Shown: piece by piece, positions 47,200 through 60,795 of the stretch
How positions within the stretch are numbered: the stretch's first letter is position 1
How the letters are laid out: each line of letters starts with the position of its first letter
Assembly: GCA_013399855.1 (NCBI GenBank)
Contig: VXAY01002251.1
Location: 1-64,000 of the forward strand
Source of the DNA: Oxyruncus cristatus
Lineage: Eukaryota > Chordata > Aves > Passeriformes > Cotingidae
Reading direction: 5' to 3'
Length of the DNA stretch: 64,000 nucleotides
The notes under the pieces: generated by a model
What the model was told of the DNA's origin: nothing
Databases searched by the model: none
What the model saw: the letters and a program-made list of their open reading frames with translations, nothing else
Translations under genes and position numbers: made by a program

Positions 47200-50100
47200 T
47201 TGGTAAAGCCAGTTGATTGAAGCATCTCCTTGGTTTGCAGAAGACATTCTGGTTTGACAAGGCAGCAAAATTCCTGCTGCATCCATCCTCCCACTATCTC
47301 TCCTTCCTACCAACAGAATAATCCCTTTCCTAGTGTGCTGTTTCTGAGAAGAACTTTTCTCTAAATTTACCCTTAGCCTTGCTGTATGAATTTAAATGGA
47401 CTTACCAGCAAGAAAAGTATTTCCATATAGTTTTCCTAAGCATGTAGTAAAAGGATTTTCAAGCCCCAGGAAAAATATTTTCCTGTTTAAGTATTTAAAG
47501 AAGAGAGAGTTGTCTTTTACTTTTGTTTCAGCTCCAGTAATGAGTTCTCCTTACTATAATTGGTCAATGACCATTTTCTCATTTCTCAGTTTCAGACCAT
47601 ATTGTTTATATGTGCAACATGACAAAGGCTTTTGAAGTTAATTGAAAATATGAGAAGCATTCTACACTGATAAGTATTTCTAAGTGAGAAATACTTAGTA
47701 TTTGTCACTTCAGAGACTTGACTTTGACACATCTTTAAAGCCAGAATTTATTTGTACCTCAGATCTTTAGTAACAACTCACATGGTTTGTGCCATGCAAA
47801 TACTACTATTGAATCAAATATAGGAGCTGGAACTGTATTTGGGTTAAGTGCTATTTAGCCAACATTTTAAATTTACTTTACTGAAAAAAAACACCCTTCA
47901 GAATCATAGGAAGTGTTTTCATGTGTCCCCCAGATGCGAACTGAATTGCAGAATGGACTCTGGAATGAAGCCCCTTAGAGATCTGTCCTGTGTAGGGATG
48001 GAGTTGTGATGGTTTCTCCAGGAATAGTTTTACACAGTCAACACTGGAAAACCACTCAGTATTCCATAACAGATTTAACAGTGTTATTTTCAAGTACACC
48101 TAAGTCAATACATGTTCCCACTCTGCACAAGCACTGGATGGATGGATGCTGATGTTAAATGGTTCAAAACAAATAACATACTCTAGCAAGTTGAAATGTA
48201 TGAATGAACAGCAAAAGAAAAAATAATTATATGGCAGTATTTTTGTCCTGGCCAAATACTTAACTGTGCTTTAAAGCTCAGGTGGACAATCTTGGAAATA
48301 TAACTATTCATTAAAAGAAACAATGCAATATGTATGTGACAGACAATTATTTAGGTGACAGACACTCCTTTTACCTAAAGGTGAGGAAGGCAGGGTCTCT
48401 CCAATGTCCACCACAGTCCAATCCTCTCCAAGATAAAATTAGTGTAGTTACAAAATACACTGGTTTTAGCAACAAAGCAGGTTTATGTTGTCTCCACTTC
48501 TACACCTCTCTATCTTTCAGTGATGATGTATACAGTACAGTCTCAAACAGCAATTAAGGGACAGAGAGATAGAAAATAAACCACAGGATAGGAAAAGGCT
48601 GAAAAAAAAAAAAAGGCTCTGCCAGTAAAACCAATGCATCAACTTATTATGTATATCCTAGGCTAGTTTGGGTCTCAGGCAGAGTTATACTAAACAGCAC
48701 GCAACACCTTAATCCGTGACAACTGACGTTCTCTACGAGCAGCACCACCTCCTGAAAGCTACTGTGGGTGTCTACACAGGGCCACGAAGACCTGCACACA
48801 CAAGGAAGTGAGTATCACAACAGCAGACACATTTCATGTCGGATTTTATAGTAATACATTTTAGAGAGAAGATTTGAAACCTGTACCCTACAGAGCTCTA
48901 AATATATTGTACTAGATTAGGAAGGGGATCTGGGCGTCTTAAGAAGTTGTAACTAAAAGGGAGTATTAGAATTCATACAGAGGAGTTGTCCTACTATTTT
49001 CACCACTCCTATCACCCAGAGATAAATTCAATGCCATCATTTGCACATCAATCATCCCTCTTTAGAAAGTGCAAGTACACGAGTGGGAAGTGCAAAGGGT
49101 GGCGAAAAGTAATTTGAATCACAAAAAAACTCCAGAAAGGAGAGACAGAGGAAAAAAGACTGTAGCTTCCTTACTACCACGTATCAAAAACCCAGAACAT
49201 CTGGGCAGACTGAGAGCTTCTGCTTTCCCCAAATCAAAACACAGGTAAAGCAAAGTAAAGCAGTACATATGGAAGTTGCTGCCCCAAGAATACATTAACC
49301 TTTAACCACAGAGTAAGGCTTAAAAGAACATTGAACGTTTATATGAACAAAAAGAAAATTCATGGCTACAAATAAATGTTACTAACATCACAATCCTGAA
49401 GAAAATACACTATAATACTTAAATCCACTCTTAGTTTAAAATGATGCTTTCCTGCTCTACTCATGCAGCCCAGCAGCTGTTCCAGTTCAAATCCAGACTT
49501 TCCATTCGTATGTGCAGAGGATTACTATAAGCGTAGCTCATTCATAAGCATATTTATGAAAGAAATATAGTTACCAAAAAGAAGAATCTAGTGCTACACC
49601 TACACATGCCCAGCCTCATTTCTATAGCCAGACCTATCAATACCTGCAGACAAATGCAGGGGTATTCATGTCAGGCAATCAAAATCCAAAGAAAATAGGA
49701 AGTACTGAAACATATGGTAGATTAAAAGGCAGATTCAAAAAGAAAGTATTGTCCCAAAGACCACTTGTTTGTATCTTTCATGGTTTGCATTGGACAAATA
49801 TATTTCAAGTCAATCTTTAGAGGGAGGAGGAAAAAAATAGATATATTGCTATCATCAACTGGGAGACAAAAACATGAGTGGAATTACTTTGTTTAAAATG
49901 TACTGTTTTGCTGAGACAAGGTTCCAAGTATATAAGTACTTCAGGACTTGGACACTGTCCTCTATGGTACCTGTGCACAACACATTTATTTCCCCCAGTC
50001 TATCAAAAGCCACCGCCACCAGTTCTACCATTTCTGCATGAAACATTAAGAAGTGGCCATTTGCACTGTGTGCTTTGAAGGACCTTTTATCAGCACTAAT

Positions 50101-53100
50101 GCTGAATTAAGATGCACATAGATGTGCACATGTGTGTGCCAACTGTGCAGCTCTCACATTAAAAGGAAATCTTCCTCAACAATGCCACTAGCTGAAGACT
50201 GCCTATGTAAAGACAAATCTTAAACAAATCAAGAAACATAAGGAAGATTTGGGATGGGTACGGCAACCAATCAAAACAGCTAAGTGACACTGGCACATTG
50301 TACACTTTAGGTGCATAAAGGTGTGTAGAAGAGTTTTAACATAGCAAATACACTTCCTTCATTTATCTTTATTATAGGTACAAAGATAATACACACAGAA
50401 ATTATATTGCCTGAAGGTATTAGTGAATTAAAGAAACCTGGAAAAAAAGCTGTAGAGTCAACTTCCTTGTGCACTCGATCCTCAAATCCTCCGTGTTTGG
50501 TCAATCAGGAGTACTATCTGGAGATAACTAAAAATTATTATCAAGCCTCATTTTTATCTTCTTTGATCTCTTGCCTCCACTTCCCTCCCCTGCTTACCTA
50601 ATTATGGGCAGCTTCTTGAAAACACCAAATAATCAGAAGCAACACAAAAAAATAATTTGATTTGGGAAATTATGGTATTTATTATGTTTCCAATTGTATG
50701 TTATGTTCTTTTAAAAAGCAGTGTGATTTTCCCCTCTCTCCCCCCCCAAAAAAAGGAATTCTTCCTTCTCTGAGATGCTCTGGATTGGGCTGGAAGAGAA
50801 AAAGTTCAGAAATGCAGAGTACCTCATGCAAGAAAGCCATAGCAAGAAGTCCACAGCTCACTTGGAGAATGCAGCAAGTAAATAAAATTCTTGTGAGCCT
50901 TCACTGCCAGCCAGACACGAGAGGAGCCTAAGAGACTTTGCTACAACTCAGAATGGTATTAAGTGGAAGCAAGAACTTGGATGCAAGGGCACAATCCCTT
51001 TTTTGTTTTCTGTCTTCCTTGATAATTTCTGTGTTCTCCCTTGATAAAACTATGGAGGTTTTATTGTGATAAAACCTGCCTTTTTGATTTCAAAATAAAC
51101 AGTTTCCTGAGGCTCAGATCCGTTTCAATTCCTGTACCACTTTTTATTAAGCATATTTTACAATAGTATGAAATATTTTCATTTTTTTTAAAGAACATTT
51201 CAGTTTTATGGAATAGTAGTTAATAATATTACTATTAATGTTTGCTTTGGATGGAGCATAAAAAAGTGTCTGGACTTCAGCTGCCTTATGCCAAATCCTC
51301 CATCTGCCCAAGACCTAAAGATATTGCAATATAATCTTGTGTTACCAAGAGCCTCCACTTTCTTCTGAACAGTTCCACTGCTTAGGTCTATATGTTGGCA
51401 GGTTTGAAATATAAACTACTAACAAAATGATCTGGCATTTTGACCGTGGCAACTCAACAGTCACATTGTATGTGAAACGCTAGATAAAGGTGGAATTTAC
51501 TTATTTATTTGCACTGTGGTTACATTTTGGAGTGCTCTAGTTATGGATCAGGGCACCACAAGGGTCCCCACTGCTCCCACCGTAAGTCTTCACAATAGAA
51601 ATAACGTAAAAACAGGTTCAAGAAGAAAACAGTTCAAAAAGAAAACCACCACATATCCTGTAGAGAGCTAGATGTGAAAGGACAGCTTTTACCTCAATGG
51701 TAAAGGAGCAAAACTTCTGTGGTTTTGTGGAAAAAGCAAATTGATTACCCTCGAGTACCTTAAAAAAAATCTATTCATCTTACTGTGTTTGTGATTTTTT
51801 TTTGCTTTTTTATTTATTCCCTTACCAATCTAACTGAAACTCTTTCTTTCTGATGCTTCAGTGTCATTAATTTAAAGGGAGAGCTTACATTATCACTCTT
51901 GAGTTACTTGACAGCTTCAAGTTTTGCCTGTGGGTGTTATATTGCTCTCAGGGACATCTTATATGATAATGTAGATATAATTTTTCAGCTGGTACAGCAC
52001 ATCTACAAACCTAAATTTTACTGAGATCCATGAAAGAACGAAATCTTAAAAAGCTGAATATCAGCAAGGAGTTTGAACCTTCAAGAGTAGCACAAGCTCC
52101 TCCCTCCGTGAAACCAATACTTTTGAGATTAAAAAAAATAGGTTAGTGAGAGCTGTTCTCTTTTTAAGAAAACTTATGATAAATACACTAGAAAATAAAC
52201 ATCAGGGGGAGAGAAGGAAGTGCCATTGTCAAAAAGTGACAATTGCTTCACTCCATTGGTTCATTGTAGAACTACCTTTGGGTTCTGCTACTGAGAACAA
52301 ATAAAGAAGAGTCACCAATTCCCACTGTGAATGTTATACTCATTACTTAAATGCACTCTCATTTAAATTATTCTAGTTCTCCCTTCCTACAGCTGGTTAG
52401 TATTATATTTCTCTCTGTCACAGAAAGAGGCTTCTAGCACTTTTCTTTTGTCTCCATGCATTCACAGACAAATCAAGTCACTGCAAACAGATTTTCTGTT
52501 TCTGAAATAATGCAGTGACAAAACCAGTAAGTTTGAATGAAACTCCTTTGTAGTTTTCCAACTAGTATGTATTTTCTTTCTGAAGACCTAACCTGCTCTG
52601 GCATCATCACTGTGGCCCTTTGCCATCATTCACATCTTCATTATTTTTCTCAATGTAATTTCTGGTTTTCATTATCAACAAATTTTGTCACTTATTTAAT
52701 TACTAAAAATATCAAACTGCATTAACCCAGCACCATTCTCTATAATCTTAGTAGAAATACTTCCTTTCAGTGATTACTATTATCTGCCAGTTCTACATCC
52801 ATTTAACATCTACTCTGTGGGTAATATGAATGCTATATTTTAATTTACATTATTCTATTATAGCTATTTCTGTCAAAGATGATTTAAAAGATCTGTTTTA
52901 CAATGAAATCACATGACACCACTCCTGTTATATAAGTATTTTCAACTCTGCAGTAGGATCCTATCATACAGACTTTTTTGCCTAGAATTGATACATGCTA
53001 ATTGATCTACAGTGATTTCTTAAAAAGAAAACTTAGGTGACACAATAATTTTCTGAATGTCTCTATTACTTCAAAGATTATTTGAAGTAAATATAAAAGG

Positions 53101-56100
53101 CCAGATATGTCCTCCAGCCAGCTTCTTTAGAATTTGCAGATTCAAATTGCTTAATCATCCACAGTTTAGAGCTTTTTTTTTTTTTAAGTAAGCAGTTTAA
53201 CTTACTCCTCCATCACAGAGTTACATCAGTGGTAGTGAGCAACCCTGCTTTTTCTGAAGTAAATACATTTCACTTTTCCTAAAATCTATGCAATTCCCCA
53301 GTGAGATTTTGATTCTTGTTTAAGCAATGGAATGGAATATTCAAAATAAAAGTGCCAGTGCCATTAACAGGTGTGATGTTCATGATCCTCAACTTGTATT
53401 GGGTCAGCTATTTATGATTGTTGTGCTTAGTGAAGTTCTGGGCACACACCATTTTATTCAAAATCACTGGGTCTTGACTGTGAGACCTGTATGCTGAACA
53501 GCGACAAAGGACTTAGTTCCATGGTCAAGAAGCAACAACATTTCTCCACAGCTTTTATTACATTAGAGAGGAGGAAAAAGGGAGTATAGGGAAGAAAAAT
53601 ACTGTGAGTTTGTACAGATGTGCAGAAATAGCACAAGCTTCTCTGGGTTCCCCAGGCAACTACCAGCTTAGAGGACTGTTAACATACTCTTCTCCTAGCA
53701 ACAGTACCAAGAGCTCACAAAGCATGAAGCATGATCTCCCAAATTCTGTTTATTTTGCTTACCTTATGTCAATATATTTTAAACATATTCTTTTATTTGT
53801 GACCTCAAAAATCTAATTTAACATCAAAAGCTAGATCAGTAATAAACTACATTACAGAGCAGATTATTTGGTAGACATAAGTCTTGCTAGCAGCCTCGTT
53901 GTTCTAACATACTGAATACAAAGTGTACTCTTCAAATCTGAAAGAAAAGGCTATGCCACAACTGAGAAATAATAAATGGGCTGAGGATTTGATAGAAGTG
54001 TAGCAAAAAAAAGACTCCTCAAAAACATAACAAATAAAACTTCAATATAATTCATATACATGCAGACAGTAAATATGAGAGGAATAGACAGGAGAAGCAA
54101 ACACAGATGAAACACATCAGAGTGGTCAAATGAGCAGATAGGAATAGGGGGTGTTGATAAAGCCCACATTTCACCTGAGTCAAGACAAAGTAGAACTTCA
54201 AACCTGCTACTATCACCTAATACTGAGTTTCAGATTACTTTCCCATCATACATACTGGTAATAAATTAAAAACGAGAACATCGAACGTGACCTCTCTTCA
54301 GAAACACTTCTTCCCAAGCAAGGAAAGAGCATTACAAAACAGCCTGGCTTATCAAGCCTGCCCCAGTAGATGACAGTCAAACATGATACGCAAGTCAAGC
54401 AAAAACACCTACTAGAAAAAGCATAATGGAAAAAGATGAGTAAAATACCAGCCAGAGAAAATTAAGTAAGAAACAACACAGTATGCATATAAAAAAGCAG
54501 TATTGTAAAGGACAGAAACCCCTCGCTTCAGCAGTAGAACACACAACCTCTGATATTTCAAAACTATTAACACAGATTCCTACAGCTCTCACTACAGAAA
54601 AAATAAGACAGAACACACAGGTTATAAAATGTAAGGTGACAATGCATCAACCAACCATAAGGCAACAATAACAGGAGAAAAAACTAGAACTAAGCTCGCT
54701 TTGAATTTCTTCCTAGTCCTCCTTTACACCAGCAGCTGTTGCTTGGTGGCAACTGTCTCCCAGCAAACACAGCTGCTGTGTTACAGCATGAGAACTGTAA
54801 AGTAAAAGAGAGAAGCAGCAACAATCTGTTTAACTTTCCCCTGAAGTAAAATGCAGAGTACCAAAGAGAAAGCACAGATGGCAAGAATAGCCATCTAAAA
54901 TGCACAAATCCTCCACAGTTCAAGGTGATAGGATGGGCAAGATGTTCCTTATTTAAAAATATGTAGATGAATACTTCCTTTAGTTCCACTCCAGCAGCTC
55001 TCCTGAAGCTGACAGCAATGCATAAGCCTCACTGAAGGTTAAACTTGGCCCAGCTCTGCAAACATATACTTGCCCAGCTTATGAATGCACCTAAACATGT
55101 TCAAATCATTGTGTACCCGTGACAAGCAATGAAGTCCTATATTTACAGAATACTATAGTCCTTCAACTGAAAGAAAAAAAACGTGAATTTTTATGCCCCA
55201 TAGTCACTTTGACTTTTAATCAGTAAGAAGTAGCACATTTTCACCTCTATCATCTCAGAGTTATCTATACAAATCCCTACAGTTCTGTGGCAGTGCTCAT
55301 TATATGTGTACTGCAACACAAAGACAAATTTTCTCCAATGGCCATTTTACATGGGATGAGAAAGGATATTTTTTCAGGAACAGAAAGATGGATGAAGCTC
55401 TTCTCTAACTCACCACTTAAAATGTCTAGCCTATTCTTCCAGAAAACGAAGTAGCAGATTTGTTTTGTGAAGAGAATAAACTAGCCTGGTGTTGCCTTAT
55501 ATTAATCTGAATGCAAAAAAACACAGTTCACTACAATGCTAGTAAGTTAGAATCACTTACCTCTACAATTTAGTGAATACCACTGTAAAGATAAAAACAT
55601 AAAGGGATTAAAATTTTGTTGTTTGACTTACTACTGACAAAGCAGAATTACTTTTAAATTTAAGACTTGCAGCATAGATCCAGTATAACACTGCTCTCTT
55701 GTGGTTAAATACATGCAATTCGTCTGCAGAATGTAACAACTATTTACATCAATTATTTTTAAAAATTTTCAAAGGTATTTTAATCAAAGACAGTTTTTGA
55801 TGATCAGGAGTTTAAAGCAACCAGTGCCAACTCCACCCCTGCACACTATACTGCTTATCTCCATTACCTAAAGAGAGAATTTAAACTCCTGCTTTTGGTT
55901 CTCTGTTCTCTTGAAATTAAATGCCTAAATTAGCCTTAAACAAAAGGTACGCATACACACATCCCAAGAACAATGAAGATGAAAGTCTGACCCTTCTTGC
56001 TGACATACATAAATAATTTGTTTTTAAAGTCTCCTTCAGCCTTCCAGGCTCAATAAAAACGTAAGCAGAAAGTAAAATGTAAAGAGGACTAGAAACATAT

Positions 56101-56823
56101 CTGGAACAAAAGCACCATGCTGTTTATCTTTCAATGTGCAAAAAACCCCATAAATTAAAATTCCTACTACAGAAGGAGAGATCCTGCTGACAGGATTTTT
56201 GGGGGAAATAACAAATAACAAAAGACGGGCCTTTTGATTATTATACTCAAAATTTGTAAGTAATCTGGCCAAATAATACTGAAATGTGCAAAATATTTCT
56301 CAAATTGAAGGACAGCTGTCATCTTTAGCCTTACCCACAATACAATTTTAGATATTGTTAAAACTATCACCACAGTTCATGACTAGGTTCCTAAACCAAA
56401 TGTTTCAAGGCATAACTGTGGAGCATAGTGCATTGCTACAAATCACCAAAATACTTGCTAACAGCAAGAGAGGAAAAAGCCTGTCAAACATCCTTCCAGA
56501 TTGTGCCTTTCACATTTGTCTAACCACAAGAAACAAAAGCAGAATAATTTATACAAACAGATTCAAACATTAATTCACGTCTTTTTTCTCTTTATTTTTT
56601 TTTTTTCTCCTGTACACTTTACAACTCTCCTACAAAAACTCTATACTAACTGTCCAATATCTCTCCTTTTTTGATATACTGTAAATGTAGAGTAGCATCA
56701 GCTTCATACTTCAAAGTATTTTGAATAATAATGAAAAATTCCCCTCTTTATATATGAATGATTTACAACAGGTATCTTATTCCTTCTAGTCAAGCCACAT
56801 GCTTCCTCTTCAAATCTTTGAAA
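47200..56823. other. Intergenic region between PDE7B and MTFR2, left part
   Basis: This is AT-rich. It contains an 11-bp-stem hairpin (47671-47697), a CpG-bearing patch (48647-48791) and a GC-rich exon-like segment (49971-50033). Near 55030-55080 the sequence resembles the 'GGCCCAGCTCTGCAAAC' ancient amniote interspersed repeat. No gene was recognised. Confidence 0.45.
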
Positions 56824-58390
56824 TTAAATTGCCCTTCTCTGGACACACTCTAGCACCCCAATGTCTTTCTTGAAGTGACGGGCCCAAAAGTGAACACAGG
56901 ATTTGAGGTGCAGCCTCAGCAGTGCTGAGTACAGGGGAAAAACCATTGCCCTGGTCCTGCTGGCCACACTATTGCTGATACAGGCCAGGATGCCATTGGC
57001 CTTCTTGGCCACCTGGCACACTGCTGGCTCATGTTCAGCCACTGTCAACCAGCACCCCCAGGTCCTTTTTCGCTGAGCTGCTTTCCAGACACTTTCGAAG
57101 AGTCAACTTCAGCCTTTGTAATAAGATGTCAGAAATAGAATATCACAAGTTAAAAATTAATCTACCTGAAGAAGACTCACTGATAGCTATGTACCTTTGC
57201 ACACATACTTAGCAAATTGAGAGACTGACGGGTCACCTTGCCATAGAGGGAAATCAGGTTGTCCAGAAGGACCTGCCTTTCATAAACTTGTGCTGGCTGG
57301 CCTGACCCATTAGTTGTCCTGTATGTACCAAATGGTGGCACTCAGGACAATCTGCCCCACGACCATTCCCAGCACTGAGGTCAGACTGACAGTCCTGGAG
57401 TTGCCCAGATCCTCCTTGCAACCTTTCTCGTACATGGGTGTCACGCTGGCCAACCTCCAGTCATCTGGGACCCTCCTTGGTTAGCCAGGACTGACGACAA
57501 ATGATGGAAAGTGGCTCAGTGAGCACTTCCACCAGCTCTGTCCATACCCTCGGGTGGATCTCATCTGGCATGATAGACTTGTGTTTGTCCAAGTGGTGCA
57601 GCAGGTTGTGAACCTTTACTCTTGAATTATTGGGGCTTAATTCCATGGCTCCCTGTCCCTGTCTTCCAGCTCAGGAGGCTGGGTACACAGGGAATAAGTG
57701 GTCTAGTTATTAAAGACAGAAGCAAAGGCAGCATCAAGTAGCCCAGCCTTTTCCTCATCCTTTGTAACTATGTTTCCCCCCCACATGCAGTAAAGGATGG
57801 AGATTCTTCTTGGCCCTCCTGTTATTGTTAAAGTATTTATAGAAACATTATAGAAACATTTTTATTGCTTCTTACTTCAGTAGCCGCAGTTCTAGTTGGG
57901 CCTTGGACTGTCTAATTTTCTCCCTGCCTAAGCTCACAACATTGTTACAGTCTTTCTGAGTTGCCTGACCCTTCTCCCAGAGATCATAAGCCCTCCTTTT
58001 CCTGAGCTCCAGACAAAGCTCCCTGTTCCGCGAGGCTGGTCTTCCCCACCAGCTAATCTTACAGACCACAGGAATGGTCTGCTCCTCTCCTTTAGCATTT
58101 CCTTCTTGAAGAATGTCCATCTTTCCTGGACTTCTTTGCCTTTCAGGACTGCCTTCCAGGAGATTCACTCAACCAGTCTTCTAGAAAGGACAAAATCTGC
58201 CCCACAGCAGTCCAAGGCAGCAGTTCTGTTGACTCCTCTCCTTACTTCTCCAAGAATTGAAAACTATCATTTTGTGATCACTGTGCCTAAGATGCCTCCA
58301 ATCATCACATCATCACATCACCCTCCAGTCCCTCTCTGTTTGCACACAACAGGAGCAGCAAGGAACCTTCCCCACTGCAAACTACTCAAA
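56824..58390 (-). mobile_element. CR1 LINE, rearranged ORF2 portion
   Basis: The - strand translation gives degenerate CR1 ORF2 protein. The 3'-ward part at 57048-56824 carries [19 protein letters not shown] and [18 protein letters not shown]. The more 5' part at 58168-57872 carries RKRRAYDLWEKGQATQKD and the REKIRQSKAQLEL linker between endonuclease and reverse transcriptase. Nucleotide similarity to CR1 continues to about 58390. Stops and indels break the frame, so it is not functional. Two oddities: the usual CR1 3' end beyond 56824 is missing, and the reverse-transcriptase middle (roughly half a kilobase) is replaced by 57090-57228, unrelated sequence repeated at 30.5 kb. Confidence 0.9.
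57090..57186. repeat. Dispersed repeat copy B, nested inside CR1
   Basis: This is the partner of 30536-30635. It lies where the reverse-transcriptase middle of the CR1 should be. CR1 similarity stops near 57090 and resumes near 57229. Confidence 0.85.
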
Positions 58391-60795
58391 TTTCACACTG
58401 ACGTCCAACAACAATGCTCTAAATTATCATAGACAATTAATAGATTATTCAGATAAATCTGGAAGGTAATACACATGTAGCTGAAGTCAGTGTCATTATG
58501 AAATACGTATTGGTAAACACACGTGAGAACCTTGTGGAGGAATCAGGATCATAAATGTCTCTTAGATACCTACAATCAGTGGCAAACACATTCCAGATAA
58601 AGTGGAAGTGAAATTTGGCTGCAGACGTTGCTTAGCATTGGGACATCACTTGCGTCAATAGTCTTGCCTGCATAACTTTCTTCCCCCAAGGCATCTATCA
58701 GTAACTCAAGGTCAACTTGTTTAGTGGGTTCTCTTTGTCAGTTTGGCTCTTGTGAGAGTCCCATATATAATTTTACTACTTAGGTAAGTCTAAAGAACAA
58801 TGCAATTTATTCCTGACAAGAAGAATAAACTGAGGGCAGTGAATCCTGTTGCTTATTCTCTGTTCTGCCTTTACCCAAAAGCTCTGTACCTACATGTGCA
58901 GACAGATGACAGATTATATATTAATTGTCCCTCACAAGTAGTTAGTATCTGGACAGGTATGGTATATTATAGGAGTATATCAGCAGTGATATTCTGACAG
59001 TTCAGGTAATTCATTAGTCTCCTTATAATGGGAAGCTCATTCCAATCTCTTAGGATCTACTAGACGAAAATCTGTAAAACTGTTTTTAAAGGACAGCATT
59101 GTTCTTTTCCTTCTCATCCCATTTACTCAAAATATTTGAAACATTTATTCTTGTTTCAATTTTATCAACTAGAAAATTGGATATACTTATACATATTTCA
59201 TAGGTTATTTAGAGGAAAACCAAAACAAACTTTCATTACAGAGACCACCCCAGCAACCCTTGAAGGAAGACATGCTGCCCAAAAATTCATTGTGAGTGGT
59301 AGGAGAATAAGTTTTTTAGACTTTTTCAGTAACAAGAAGGCACAGCCTTTCACAAGATTGTTCCAGCAGATCAATAGAGCACTCATGTTCTTGAGTCTCT
59401 TCCTCCTCTCTCATATCAATAGCACAACTCTTGAGTTCCACTGAGACTGAGCAATTCATTCAGAAAAAAACATTTCACACAAAAATCAGAGTACCCAAAG
59501 CCAGAATGATCATACAGCTTACTTAAATTTACAGATGCTTCTGACACTAGATCACTGGTTTCAGAGGTACTAAGAAATTTCTCAGAAGTTCTTTCCAAAT
59601 TCAAGATTCCTATTGCAAACTCCTGCTATGGTCAAACCCCAAGAACTCTGGGGAGAACAGAAAAATATAAAAGGGGTCCAAAACAATAGTTCTTCCTGAA
59701 GAGAAGAAACTGTTGGTCACATAAAGCAATTAACTTAGTGGAGAGAGACTACTGCATTGAGGACTTTGTAGATAATTCAGTCTCTCACAGAAAAAAGTCC
59801 ATCCTCATGTTAGTCAGTCACGACAGAATGGTCACAAACCCTGAAATCCCCTGGATCTAGGAACACCGATAAAAAACAGGAGATAACTTGCTCCACCTCA
59901 CCACACTGCAGATACTGAGGAAAAAGGGAGCCAATTCATAGGCTTTATGCTCCCTGGGACTCACCTGCCCTCATATCCTCTTCTGCACACGCTGCATGGA
60001 TTTCCACGTCTATTGCTCCCCACTGCCCTACTATAGCAGACCAGAGCAGCAGACAAGACAAGGAGCAGTTTTGATAGAAGAAGGTAAGACTGTCAAGTAG
60101 GGGGCCGAGCTGGCTATTCAGTATGGGTTTCATAGCAGTTGTCAAATTTAGGTAGAGAAAGCAGCAAATGTGTATTGTGAAAGAAAGGGAAGGCCCAACT
60201 GTTATGGAACAAGCAAGGAATGGGGGAATATGATATAGTTAAATAATTATTAAATCCAGAAAAAAAAAAAACAAAAAAAAAAAAACAAAAAAACAAAACC
60301 AAACATCTAGATGATATAATTTTTAGGAGCATAATATATCAAGTCACTTAAGCTTCAAGTTTTAGTCAAAAGATAACTTAAAATTAAAATGGAAGTATGG
60401 CATTTGCACACTAATTTCTTTCAACTGTGCAAAGACGACTCAGCAGTTAGAGGGGATACAGCTGTCAGTCTACTCTGTGTAAGTGAGCAGGGAAATAGAA
60501 GACACACAGGATATATAAGGGACACATTCAGCAGTCTGACAGGATTTAGGTTTTATACATGAGGATCATTAGGCAAAAGATTAAGTGAAGGCAGCTACTG
60601 TAAGCAGTGGATCATAATAAATTTGTAAATAAGTGGCTCCATCAAGTACTCTGGCAGAAAAAAATATAAGCTATACTTTAATTAGTTTTAGATAATGCAA
60701 CTTAAGAAGTTGTCTACTATGGTCAATTCTTAAGATACAAAAGAGTCTGCAACACAAAAGGCCACTTACACACACATCTACAATATAAAGAAAAT
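58391..60795. other. Intergenic region, right part
   Basis: AT-rich sequence between the CR1 and the MTFR2 3' UTR. The only distinct item is an A-rich tract at 60259-60303. No gene was recognised. Confidence 0.5.
60259..60303. repeat. A-rich tract
   Basis: Runs of 12-13 A separated by single C bases, then CAAAACCAAAC. Low complexity. Confidence 0.9.

Noticed and set aside
47241..47330. + strand frame after TTGGTTTGCAG ending at TAA, resembling a terminal exon
   Set aside because: Only 26 codons, no upstream partner, and it lies past the PDE7B poly(A) signals.
50383..50604. + strand exon-like frame after TTTATCTTTATTATAG (reads TKIIHTEIILPEG...)
   Set aside because: No donor site in frame, no partner exon, and it runs into low-complexity hydrophobic sequence before a stop.
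54690..54989. 99-codon - strand frame with hydrophobic stretches and a GTTGC...GCAAC inverted motif
   Set aside because: No splice-consistent borders or recognisable domain. The GTTGCTTGGTGGCAAC spacing does not fit the RFX consensus.
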